Source: Streptomyces ureilyticus
GTDB taxonomy: Bacteria; Actinomycetota; Actinomycetes; Streptomycetales; Streptomycetaceae
Assembly: GCF_011045025.1 (NCBI RefSeq)
Contig: NZ_JAAKZX010000008.1
Span: 1 to 64,000 of the forward strand
DNA: 64,000 nt
Reading direction: 5' to 3'
The notes below the pieces were generated by a model. That model was not told the DNA's origin. It did no database searches and saw nothing but the letters and a program-made list of their open reading frames with translations. Numbering within the stretch: position 1 is the first letter of the stretch; each line of letters starts with the position of its first letter. The position numbers and the translations under genes are program-made. Below, one piece after another: positions 35,295-43,404 of the stretch.

Positions 35295-35645
35295 TCAGCT
35301 CTCGCGCTTCTCCTTGATCTTCGCGGCCTTGCCGCGCAGCTCGCGCAGGTAGTACAGCTTGGCGCGACGGACGTCACCGCGGGTGACGAGCTCGATCTTC
35401 TCGACGATCGGGGTGTGCACCGGGAAGGTGCGCTCGACGCCGACGGAGAACGAGACCTTGCGGACCGTGAAGGTCTCGCGGACACCGGCACCCTGGCGAC
35501 GGATGACTACGCCCTTGAACTGCTGCACACGGGAGCGGTTGCCCTCGATGACGCGGACGTGGACGTTGACCGTGTCGCCCGGGCGGAAGGCCGGGACGTC
35601 GCTGCGCAGCGACGCGGCGTCGACGGAGTCGAGCAGGTGGGACAT
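35295..35645 (-). CDS. rplS: 50S ribosomal protein L19
   Basis: A 116-residue L19 at the 30S-50S interface. It has [20 protein letters not shown] and the [15 protein letters not shown] tail. ATG 35645. The 134-bp gap to trmD contains G/C-rich inverted sequence that might attenuate rplS, but no gene. Confidence 0.96.
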   Translation of the reverse strand: MSHLLDSVDAASLRSDVPAFRPGDTVNVHVRVIEGNRSRVQQFKGVVIRRQGAGVRETFTVRKVSFSVGVERTFPVHTPIVEKIELVTRGDVRRAKLYYLRELRGKAAKIKEKRES

Positions 35646-35779
35646 GATCGTCTGCTTTCTTCGCTGATGCCACAGGTCATCAACGGGAACTAGGTTTCCG
35701 GGAGGTGTGCTGCCGTGTCGGGGCGGGCGTCGTGTCCCCCTGTGGCAGGGGCGCACGCCGGACGACGTACAGCAGCGGT

Positions 35780-36613
35780 CTATTCTTCCACGCCCTCTGG
35801 CCTGCGCCAAAATCGGCCGTAGGGCTTCCCCTCCGGGTCCGGTGCCCAGCCCAGGATGGAGAGCATTTCGCGGTCCTTCTTGTCGAAGGCCACGGGGTCG
35901 CAGCGCTCGATGAGGTCCGGCCGGTTGGCTGTCGTACGCCGCAGGGCCTCGTCGCGGCGCCAGCGGGCGATCTTCCCGTGGTGGCCGCTGAGCAGGACGT
36001 CCGGGATGCCTCGGCCGCGCCACTGGGGTGGCTTCGTGTAAACGGGCCCTTCCAGGAGGCTCGCCATGGCGCCGGGTGCGAAGGAGTCGTCCCTGTGTGA
36101 CTCGGCATTGCCCAGGACTCCCGGCAGCAGCCGGGCCACGGCCTCCGTGATCACGAGTACGGCCGCCTCTCCGCCGGCCAGTACATAGTCGCCGATGGAC
36201 ACCTCGTGGACGGGCATCCGGGTCGCGTACTCGTCGATGACGCGGCGGTCGATGCCCTCGTAGCGAGCGGGTGCGAAGAGCAGCCAGGGGCGCTCCGAGA
36301 GCTCGACGGCGAGTTCCTGGGTGAAGGGCTGCCCGCTGGGCGTGGGGACGACCAGGGCGGGCTCATGAGAGCCGGTCTCGTAGCCGTCCGCCAGCGCGGA
36401 GTCCAGGGCGTCGCCCCAGGGCTCGGTCTTCATGACCATGCCGGGGCCGCCACCGTAGGGGGTGTCGTCGACGGTGCTGTGCCGGTCGTAGGTCCACTGC
36501 CGTAGATCGTGCACGTGCACATTCAGCTGTCCACGCGCGCGTGCCTTGCCGACGAGGGAGACGTTCAGGGGCTCCAGGTACTCGGGGAAGATCGTGACGA
36601 CGTCGAGCCGCAT
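35780..36613 (-). CDS. trmD: tRNA (guanine37-N1)-methyltransferase TrmD
   Basis: A 277-residue SPOUT methyltransferase that makes m1G37 in tRNA. Knot motifs are present: [28 protein letters not shown], and [17 protein letters not shown]. The C-terminal part contains [20 protein letters not shown]. Its ATG overlaps the rimM stop (TAATG). It is slightly longer than the E. coli enzyme at the C-terminus. Confidence 0.96.
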   Translation of the reverse strand: MRLDVVTIFPEYLEPLNVSLVGKARARGQLNVHVHDLRQWTYDRHSTVDDTPYGGGPGMVMKTEPWGDALDSALADGYETGSHEPALVVPTPSGQPFTQELAVELSERPWLLFAPARYEGIDRRVIDEYATRMPVHEVSIGDYVLAGGEAAVLVITEAVARLLPGVLGNAESHRDDSFAPGAMASLLEGPVYTKPPQWRGRGIPDVLLSGHHGKIARWRRDEALRRTTANRPDLIERCDPVAFDKKDREMLSILGWAPDPEGKPYGRFWRRPEGVEE

Positions 36614-37209
36614 TACGCCTCTTCTCCGGAGGGCGCGTTTTCGGCCCCCCTGGAGGAGTCGACTTCCGCTTCGGCCTCCCTGGAGGACACGATTTCGGCC
36701 CGGTCGTCGATCAGCCCCGGCGGCGGATCGATGACCGCCCGCTGCTCCTCCAAGTCGATCTCTACGACGATCTCCGCGACGAACGGGATCAGCGCCTCGC
36801 TGCCGTCGGGCCGTTCCACCACGAAGAGGTCCTGCGAGGGAAGATGCGAGATCTCCGTGATCCGTCCGACCTCGGCGCCGTCCTTCGTGACGACGTCCAG
36901 GTCCATCAGCTGGTGGTCGTAGTACTCGTCCGGCTCCTCGGGCGTCACGTCCGGGTCGACCTCGGCGATCAGCAGGGTGTTGCGCAGCGCCTCGGCCGCG
37001 TTCCGGTCCCGTACGCCCTCGAAGCGCAGCAGCAGTCGGCCGCTGTGCACCCGGCCCGTCTCGATGGTCAGCGGACCGGCCGAGGCGGGGTCCGTGGCCA
37101 GTACGGCGCCGGGCGCGAGCCGCAGCTCCGGCTCGTCCGTGCGTACCTCGACGGTGACCTCGCCCTTGATGCCGTGGGCGCGGCCGACGCGAGCGACTAC
37201 CAGCTGCAC
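36613..37209 (-). CDS. rimM: Ribosome maturation factor RimM
   Basis: A 198-residue 30S assembly factor. The N-terminal RimM domain opens [20 protein letters not shown], and the PRC-barrel domain includes [12 protein letters not shown] and [18 protein letters not shown] 30-residue acidic, Ser-rich C-terminal tail is extra. It sits between the KH-protein gene and trmD, as in most bacteria. Confidence 0.95.
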   Translation of the reverse strand: MQLVVARVGRAHGIKGEVTVEVRTDEPELRLAPGAVLATDPASAGPLTIETGRVHSGRLLLRFEGVRDRNAAEALRNTLLIAEVDPDVTPEEPDEYYDHQLMDLDVVTKDGAEVGRITEISHLPSQDLFVVERPDGSEALIPFVAEIVVEIDLEEQRAVIDPPPGLIDDRAEIVSSREAEAEVDSSRGAENAPSGEEA

Positions 37210-37259
37210 TGTGTTCGGTCTCCTGTCGTGTGCCTACGGCACTACTCGTAGACGACTGC

Positions 37260-37293
37260 GGGCCGGGGAGAGCCCAGTGGCCCTCCCCGGCCC
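37260..37293 (-). terminator. Hairpin between KH-protein gene and rimM
   Basis: A perfect 11-bp stem (GGGCCGGGGAG and complement) with a 12-base loop. It lies between the KH-domain gene and rimM. It may partly end the rpsP-KH transcript. Confidence 0.55.
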
Positions 37294-37313
37294 GAGCCGG
37301 TGTTGCGTATACG

Positions 37314-37553
37314 TCAGCGAACCTGGTCCACGTCGACAAGATCGACGCGGACTCCACGGCCGCCGATGGCGCCCACGACGGTGCGCAGGGCGCGCGCGGT
37401 GCGGCCGTTGCGCCCGATCACCTTGCCGAGGTCGTCGGGGTGCACCCGGACTTCGAGGACCCGACCGCGGCGCAGGTTGCGCGAGGCGACCTGCACATCG
37501 TCGGGGTTGTCCACGATGCCCTTCACGAGGTGCTCGAGAGCCTCCTCGAGCAT
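37314..37553 (-). CDS. khpA: KH-domain RNA-binding protein (KhpA family)
   Basis: A 79-residue single-KH protein with the motif VIGRNGRTARALRTVV (GxxG loop GRNG). KhpA with KhpB binds many RNAs in Gram-positive bacteria. It starts 2 bp after the rpsP stop, so the genes are co-translated. Confidence 0.93.
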   Translation of the reverse strand: MLEEALEHLVKGIVDNPDDVQVASRNLRRGRVLEVRVHPDDLGKVIGRNGRTARALRTVVGAIGGRGVRVDLVDVDQVR

Positions 37554-37555
37554 GC

Positions 37556-37984
37556 TCAGGCCTCGGTCGACTCAGAGGAAGAAGACTCGGCCTTGGCCTC
37601 GTCCTTCTTCTCAGCCTTCTTCTTCGGGGTGATGGCCTCACCCTTGCCCTCGTCGTCGCCGCCAAGGGCCTCGAACGACGGACGGGCGGCCTTCTCGGCC
37701 GGCTGCAGCAGCGGCGGCGGGGCGGGCTCGCCCTTGTACTTCTGCCAGTCGCCGGTCTTCTTCAGGATGGCGAGAACGGGCTCGGTCGGCTGGGCGCCGA
37801 CAGACAGCCAGTACTGCGCGCGGTCCGAGTCCACCTCGATACGCGAGGGGTTCTGCACCGGGTGGTACAGACCGATCTCCTCGATGGCCCGGCCGTCACG
37901 GCGGGTACGGGAGTCGGCGACGACGATGCGGTAGTGAGGCGAACGGATCTTGCCCAGTCGCTTCAGCTTGATCTTGACTGCCAC
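37556..37984 (-). CDS. rpsP: 30S ribosomal protein S16
   Basis: A 142-residue S16. The start [20 protein letters not shown] is universal. A ~60-residue Lys/Glu/Ser-rich C-terminal tail extends the usual ~80-90 residue protein. First gene of the rpsP-KH-rimM-trmD group. Its leader of ~180 bp carries no gene. Confidence 0.96.
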   Translation of the reverse strand: MAVKIKLKRLGKIRSPHYRIVVADSRTRRDGRAIEEIGLYHPVQNPSRIEVDSDRAQYWLSVGAQPTEPVLAILKKTGDWQKYKGEPAPPPLLQPAEKAARPSFEALGGDDEGKGEAITPKKKAEKKDEAKAESSSSESTEA

Positions 37985-38155
37985 GGAAGTGGTGTCTCCT
38001 GGTCTTGACGTGGTTGGGCACGGCGAGATTGCCGCGTGGGGTTGCGGTACCCGAGTGCCCGATGGACGCGTCAGCCGGAGGAGAGAGGGGTCCTATGCGG
38101 CTGTCGAGTACAGCCAGCCATTCTGCCATACGTGGACGGGCATGCCGAACCGGGG

Positions 38156-38182
38156 CCGTGGCCGTCACCAGGACGGCCACGG
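38156..38182 (-). terminator. Hairpin upstream of rpsP
   Basis: A perfect 11-bp stem (CCGTGGCCGTC and complement) with a 5-base loop. It lies 29 bp after the stop of the SprT-like gene and before rpsP, so it ends the former. Confidence 0.6.
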
Positions 38183-38210
38183 GCGTCACCGGCCCCGTGC
38201 GGGGCGCCGC

Positions 38211-38807
38211 TCAGCCCGCTGCGGCGCCGACCACCTCGGGGATGCGGAACGGCTTCCCGCAGCCGCCGCAGACGATGGGCGCCTGGGCGAGGACCGACGG
38301 GACGACGCGGACATTACGCCCGCAGTCGCAGACCGCCTTGACCCGGACACCGCCTCCGGAGGAGCCGTGCCTTGCGGCCGGACCCCTGAAGCTGCGTGCC
38401 GTGTCGGTGGTGGTCGCGGCTGTGTGCGCCTTGAGGGCGCGCGTCAGCCGCTCGATCGTCGGGCGGTAGCGCCGCTTCGCCTCGGGGCTGAGCGTGACCA
38501 GCGAGAAGCCACTGCTGGGATGCGGCTCCTCAGGGTGGTCGAGGCCCAACTCCTCGGCAATAGCGAGGAATCTGCGGTTGTGGTACCGGCCGGCGCGCGA
38601 GGTGTCTCGGACTCCTCGGGCGGCGGCGATGCCGTGGACTGCCTCGTGAAGCAGTCGCTCGAAGGAGAGCTCGTGTCCGCAGGCGGACGACGACTCCCCG
38701 ATCAGGGACTCGGGCGCGGCAAGATCGGGCAGTTCGGGGTGGTGCCGCTGAATGTCGGCCCACGCCCCTGCCAGCTCTGCGGCGAGAACAGGTGGTGTCG
38801 TGCTCAC
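38211..38807 (-). CDS. SprT-like zinc metalloprotease-type hypothetical protein
   Basis: A 198-residue protein. A zinc-metalloprotease HExxH-type helix, LLHEAVHGIAAARG, lies near residue 53, followed by GRYHNRRFLAIAEELGL. The C-terminus has a zinc-ribbon-like set CDCG ... CGGCG (residues ~160-185). The combination resembles SprT/Spartan-like proteins. No close functional assignment is possible. It lies between rpsP and proS but is separated by a hairpin from rpsP. Confidence 0.7.
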   Translation of the reverse strand: MSTTPPVLAAELAGAWADIQRHHPELPDLAAPESLIGESSSACGHELSFERLLHEAVHGIAAARGVRDTSRAGRYHNRRFLAIAEELGLDHPEEPHPSSGFSLVTLSPEAKRRYRPTIERLTRALKAHTAATTTDTARSFRGPAARHGSSGGGVRVKAVCDCGRNVRVVPSVLAQAPIVCGGCGKPFRIPEVVGAAAG

Positions 38808-39111
38808 GTCGTGACAACGAGCCTGAGTGCCCGTGTGTTCCTATTCCGGGGCATCCCAAATAAATTGCACGTACCCGTCAGTTGCCGCTGATACGTCCGG
38901 ACGAGGGCGGGTGCGCTGATCTGCGGAGAAGCCTCACAGCTCATACCAAGCCGGTACGTAGTAATACGTACGCCCACCCGTCTCCCACCACCACCCTCAA
39001 CTGAGGCCCTCCGGGCCACCCCTTTGGTCTGCCACGTAGACAACGTCCGCGCGACGGGGCAGCTGCGGTCATCAGTTGCGCAAGGGGCGTTTCAGCCGCT
39101 CTCGTCGGGCC
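38808..39111. other. Gap of 304 bp without a gene
   Basis: Between the SprT-like gene (start 38807) and the end of proS (39112). Upstream of the SprT-like start there is an A/T-richer patch around 38858-38880 that may carry its promoter. A short open frame here has non-coding composition. No terminator-grade hairpin was seen for proS. Confidence 0.4.
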
Positions 39112-40527
39112 TCAGTAGGCGCGCGCGACAACGGCGACGTTACCGGGTGCGTCCTCGGACTCGGGAACCGACCCGTCCTCCGCGACCAGACACCGTACGG
39201 TCACCGCATGCTCGGCCAGCTCGGCCTCGCCTTCCGCGCCGAGAGCGGCCCACGGGATCCGTGCCCAGCCACCCGACGCCGCCGCCTCGACGGCCTCCTC
39301 GACCGTCGACACCTCAGCCGTACGGGACTCACGGCGCTCGCGCGATTGCCGCAGAAGCAGCGCTTGGTCGTCCTCCAGGACGGCGGGAAGCAGGCCGGCG
39401 AGCGAGTCGATCGCCACCGGCTCCTTGCTGCCGGGGATGCGCCGGGCCAGCATCGCGGTGCCGTCCTCCAGGTCACGGGGGCCGACCTCGATACGTACCG
39501 GTACGCCCTTGAGCTCCCAGTCCACGACTCTGCGGCCGAACGGCAGGTCCGTACGGTCGTCCACCTGGACGCGTACACCCACTGCCTTCAGCCGGTCGCC
39601 CATCTCCCGGACCTTGGCCAGAACCGTGTCATCGCCCTTCACGGCGAGGACGACGGCCTGGACGGCGGCGAGTCGGGGCGGGACCCGGAGACCGTCGTCG
39701 TCTCCGTGCATCATCACCAGGGCGCCGATCATGCGGGTCGTCGATCCCCAGGAGGTCTGCCAGACCAGTTCCTGCTCGCCTTCTTTCGACAGGAAGCGGG
39801 TGTTGAACGCCTTCGCGAAGTTCTGGCCGAGTTCATGGCTGGTACCCAACTGGAGGGCCTTGCCGTCGCCCATCATGCCCTCGAGCGTGAGGGTGTTGAT
39901 GGCGCCCGCGAAACGCTCCTTGGCGGTCTTGCGGCCCAGGACGACATCCATCGCGAGGGTGTTCCTCATGAAGTCCGCGTAGACCTGGTGCTGGATGCGC
40001 GCCGCGAAATCACGCGCCTCCTCGTACGTGGCGTGCGCGGTGTGCCCCTCCTGCCACAGGAACTCGGTGGTCCGCAGGAAGAGGCGCGGCCGCAGCTCCC
40101 AGCGCACCACGTTCCCCCATTGATTGATCAACAGCGGCAGGTCGCGGTAGCTCTGCACCCACTTCGAGAAGGAAGCGTTGATGATCATCTCTGAGGTGGG
40201 GCGGACGACGGCGGGCTCCTCGAGCTCCTTGCCGCCACCATGGGTGACCACGGCCAGCTCGGGCGCGAAACCCTCGACGTGATCGGCCTCCCTGGAGAGG
40301 TACGACTGCGGGATCAGGAGCGGGAAGTACGCGTTCTGGGTGCCCGTCTCCTTGATGCGGGCGTCCATGTCCTGCTGCATCCGCTCCCACAGCCCGTACC
40401 CATACGGTCGGATCACCATGGTGCCGCGCACCGGCCCGTTGTCGGCCAGCTCGGCCTTGGTGATCAGATCCTGGTACCAGCGCGGAAAATCGTCCGCCCT
40501 GGGAGTGAGAACAGGTGCCTTAGCCAT
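39112..40527 (-). CDS. proS: Prolyl-tRNA synthetase, archaeal/eukaryotic-type
   Basis: A 471-residue class II ProRS. It has motif 2 (RPTSEMIINASFSKWVQ, then WELRPRLFLRTTEF) and motif 3-type sequence (GTSHELGQNFAKAFNT). There is no ~180-residue editing insertion, and the chain ends in -RAY with a C-terminal tyrosine, all traits of the archaeal/eukaryotic class rather than the standard bacterial ProRS. Streptomyces normally also carries a bacterial-type enzyme elsewhere. ATG 40527. Confidence 0.9.
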   Translation of the reverse strand: MAKAPVLTPRADDFPRWYQDLITKAELADNGPVRGTMVIRPYGYGLWERMQQDMDARIKETGTQNAYFPLLIPQSYLSREADHVEGFAPELAVVTHGGGKELEEPAVVRPTSEMIINASFSKWVQSYRDLPLLINQWGNVVRWELRPRLFLRTTEFLWQEGHTAHATYEEARDFAARIQHQVYADFMRNTLAMDVVLGRKTAKERFAGAINTLTLEGMMGDGKALQLGTSHELGQNFAKAFNTRFLSKEGEQELVWQTSWGSTTRMIGALVMMHGDDDGLRVPPRLAAVQAVVLAVKGDDTVLAKVREMGDRLKAVGVRVQVDDRTDLPFGRRVVDWELKGVPVRIEVGPRDLEDGTAMLARRIPGSKEPVAIDSLAGLLPAVLEDDQALLLRQSRERRESRTAEVSTVEEAVEAAASGGWARIPWAALGAEGEAELAEHAVTVRCLVAEDGSVPESEDAPGNVAVVARAY

Positions 40528-40760
40528 GGGACGAACAGTAGGGCGGCCACTGTCCCGATCGTCACCGAATTATTCCTCCGCACGCCAACCAGCCAGGGCG
40601 CATTGAGGCGCATATGGGTGGCACTCAAGCAGACGGCCGCAACCCCTGGACGCCACGACGAGCGCGGAGTTTCCTGGCATACGGGGGGAGTGCGGAGCGC
40701 ACTGCACGGGGGCAAAGGAAACGGGGCACAGCAGCAACTCTCGGTGGATTGGGGCGCTTT

Positions 40761-41627
40761 ATGACACCTACGCTCGTGCGGCAGCACCTGCCTCACGCAG
40801 GACCCACGTCCCGTGTGGACCCGTGCGCACGCGCGCGTGACTGGGCCGAGATCCAGGAACGGATGCTCGTCCCGCTCTACGAAGCCGTCTACGAACGCCT
40901 CGAAGTAGGCCCCTCGACCTGCCTGCTCGGCCTCGGCTGCGGTTCCGGCCTCGCCCTCCTCATGGCGGCCACGCGGGGCGCCACGGTCACCGGTGTCGAC
41001 GCGTGCACACCCGAACGGCTGGCCCTCGCGCGGGAACGTCTGCTGCCCGAAGCATGGGGCACGCGCGCGCGTACCGGCGCACGAGGCGTACGGCTGGTCG
41101 ACGGGCCCCCGGAGGAGGCCGAAAACGCGGATGCGCCCGCGTACAACCTGGTGACCGCCTTCGAACCGATCGGCTGCATGGCCGGCGACTCCGAAGGTCT
41201 CGGTGAACTCCTCCAGGCCGCGACTCCGCTCGCCGCCCGCGGCACCCCGGTGGTACTCGTCGGCTGGGGCCCGCCGGAACGCTGCGCCACCTCGTCCGTG
41301 CTGCGGGTCGCCACCAAACTGGCGGATCCCCTGCGCAGCACGGGCAGCTGGCGCCCGGCCCGCCGCGACGACCTGGAGGAGGTCGCCCAGCGCGCCGGCC
41401 TGCGGCCCGACGGCTCCGGACGGGTTGCCTGCCCCTTCGGGTACGCCGACATGGACAACGCCGTACGCGGACTGCTGTCCACCGGCCTCTTCGACGCGGC
41501 CGCCGCCGCGACCGACCAGGCCCAGGTCGACAAGGAGCTGACGGAAGCACTCCATGCTCATCAGCGGCACGACGGCACGGTGTGGATGCCGAATGTGTTC
41601 CGGTACCTGATCGCGCGTACGACGTAG
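40761..41627 (+). CDS. SAM-dependent methyltransferase
   Basis: A 288-residue class I methyltransferase. The SAM-binding motif I is LLGLGCGSGLALLMAA near residue 52, with VTGVDACTPERLALAR after it. The C-terminal half has KLADPLRSTGSWRPARRDDL and is unusual to me. Substrate unknown. ATG 40761 is chosen within a longer open frame because the upstream part has poor family-like composition. It converges on ffh. Confidence 0.82.
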   Translation: MTPTLVRQHLPHAGPTSRVDPCARARDWAEIQERMLVPLYEAVYERLEVGPSTCLLGLGCGSGLALLMAATRGATVTGVDACTPERLALARERLLPEAWGTRARTGARGVRLVDGPPEEAENADAPAYNLVTAFEPIGCMAGDSEGLGELLQAATPLAARGTPVVLVGWGPPERCATSSVLRVATKLADPLRSTGSWRPARRDDLEEVAQRAGLRPDGSGRVACPFGYADMDNAVRGLLSTGLFDAAAAATDQAQVDKELTEALHAHQRHDGTVWMPNVFRYLIARTT

Positions 41628-41633
41628 CCCCGA

Positions 41634-41681
41634 TACGTCGCTGGGGGCACCCTCCCGGAGAAGGGCGCCCCCAGCGACGTA
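41634..41681. terminator. Bidirectional hairpin between methyltransferase and ffh
   Basis: A 15-bp perfect stem (TACGTCGCTGGGGGC at 41634-41648, complement at 41667-41681), with an inner CCCT/AGGG pairing. It lies between convergent genes and should end both. Confidence 0.75.
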
Positions 41682-41706
41682 CGAGCAAAGGCGTACGGAA
41701 AAACCG

Positions 41707-43260
41707 TCAGCGCATGAACTTCTTGAACTCGTCGGGCAGTTCGAAGTCCTGCGGCTGCTGGCCGCCCGGCAGGCCCAGGGCGCCGCCGGCCTGACTCGCG
41801 GCCTCCCGGCGGGCGGCGGCTTCCTGCTCCTGCTGCTTGCGCTTCATCGGGTTGCCGGAACGCTGCTTGCCCTTGGCCTTCTTGGGCGCCTTCTTCGTCC
41901 GGCCGGCGCCGCCGCCCGAGCCCGGCATCCCGGGCATACCCGGCATACCTCCGCCCTGGGCCATGCGGGACATCATCTTGCGCGCCTCGAAGAACCGCTC
42001 GACCAGGCCCTTGACCGCGCTGACCTCGACACCGGAACCCTTGGCGATACGGGCGCGCCGCGAGCCGTTGATGATCGTCGGCTCCTGGCGCTCGGCCGGA
42101 GTCATCGACTTGATGATCGCGGCCGTACGGTCGACGTCGCGCTCGTCGAGGTTGTTGATCTGGTCCTTGATCTGGCCCATGCCCGGGAGCATGCCGAGCA
42201 GCTTGGAGATGGAGCCCATCTTCCTGACCTGCTCCATCTGGTCCAGGAAGTCGTCGAGCGTGAAGTCCTTGCCCTTGCTGGACGCCAGCTTGGACGCCAT
42301 CTTCTCGGCCTCTTGCTGCGAGAAGGTCTGCTCGGCCTTCTCGATCAGCGTGAGCATGTCGCCCATGCCGAGAATGCGGGACGCCATGCGGTCCGGGTGG
42401 AACGCGTCGAAGTCGTCGAGCTTCTCGCCGTTCGAGGCGAACATGATCTGGCGTCCGGTGACATGCGCGATCGACAGCGCCGCACCTCCGCGGGCGTCAC
42501 CGTCGAGCTTCGACAGGACCACACCGTCGAAGCCGACGCCGTCCCGGAAGGCCTCCGCGGTGTTCACCGCGTCCTGACCGATCATCGCGTCGACGACGAA
42601 GAGGACCTCGTCCGGCGAGACCGCGTCACGGATGTCGGCGGCCTGCTGCATCATCTCGGTGTCGATACCGAGGCGGCCCGCGGTGTCGACGATGACGACG
42701 TCGTGGAGCTTCTGCTTCGCGTACTCGATGGAGTCCTTGGCGACCTGGACCGGGTCGCCCACGCCGTTGCCCGGCTCGGGCGCGTAGATGCCGACGCCCG
42801 CGCGCTCGGCGACGACGCTCAGCTGGTTCACGGCGTTCGGGCGCTGGAGGTCGCAGGCGACGAGCACGGGGGCGTGGCCCTGGCTCTGGAGCCACTTGCC
42901 GAGCTTTCCGGCGAGGGTCGTCTTACCGGCACCCTGCAGACCCGCGAGCATGATCACGGTGGGCGGCTGCTTGGCGAAGCGCAGTCGGCGGGTCTCGCCG
43001 CCGAGGATGCCGACGAGCTCCTCGTTGACGATCTTGATGACCTGTTGGGCCGGGTTCAGCGCCTGGGAGACCTCGGCGCCGGCCGCCCTCTCCTTGACCT
43101 GCTTGATGAAGGCGCGCACCACTGGCAGCGCGACGTCCGCCTCCAGCAGGGCGATACGGATCTCGCGTGCCGTGGCGTCGATGTCCGCCTCGGAGAGGCG
43201 CCCTTTGCCGCGGAGGTTCTTGAATGTCGCTGCGAGGCGATCGGAAAGAGTGTCGAACAC
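41707..43260 (-). CDS. ffh: Signal recognition particle protein Ffh
   Basis: A 517-residue SRP54 GTPase that brings ribosomes making membrane proteins to FtsY. The NG domain has GLQGAGKTTLAGKLGKWLQ, VDTAGRLGID, and LSKLDGDARGGAALS. The M domain has a Met-rich signal-binding stretch (GGGMPGMPGMPGSG) and a basic Lys-rich patch. GTG start at 43260. A long Gln/Glu-rich tail (QQEQEAAARREAA) is extra. Confidence 0.96.
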   Translation of the reverse strand: MFDTLSDRLAATFKNLRGKGRLSEADIDATAREIRIALLEADVALPVVRAFIKQVKERAAGAEVSQALNPAQQVIKIVNEELVGILGGETRRLRFAKQPPTVIMLAGLQGAGKTTLAGKLGKWLQSQGHAPVLVACDLQRPNAVNQLSVVAERAGVGIYAPEPGNGVGDPVQVAKDSIEYAKQKLHDVVIVDTAGRLGIDTEMMQQAADIRDAVSPDEVLFVVDAMIGQDAVNTAEAFRDGVGFDGVVLSKLDGDARGGAALSIAHVTGRQIMFASNGEKLDDFDAFHPDRMASRILGMGDMLTLIEKAEQTFSQQEAEKMASKLASSKGKDFTLDDFLDQMEQVRKMGSISKLLGMLPGMGQIKDQINNLDERDVDRTAAIIKSMTPAERQEPTIINGSRRARIAKGSGVEVSAVKGLVERFFEARKMMSRMAQGGGMPGMPGMPGSGGGAGRTKKAPKKAKGKQRSGNPMKRKQQEQEAAARREAASQAGGALGLPGGQQPQDFELPDEFKKFMR

Positions 43261-43404
43261 GGCGGTCGCGAATCCTCAAGTTGGGAGCAGGCGGACAGGG
43301 TCGCCCTCCAGGGTATCCGCACGCGCCAAGTGGGGTCTTCACCCCGTTCATACGAAGCCGGAGGGCGCCCTCACCGTCGTACGGAGCCGGAAGGCGCCCC
43401 CTGG

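Noticed and set aside
38804-39043. 79-codon minus frame in the proS/SprT gap
   Set aside because: No ribosome site or motif; composition unlike coding DNA nearby.
43261-43404. Tandem near-duplicate strings (GGAGGGCGCCCTC and GGAAGGCGCCCCC) between ffh and glnD
   Set aside because: Too short and G/C-biased to call an element; may be a weak terminator only.
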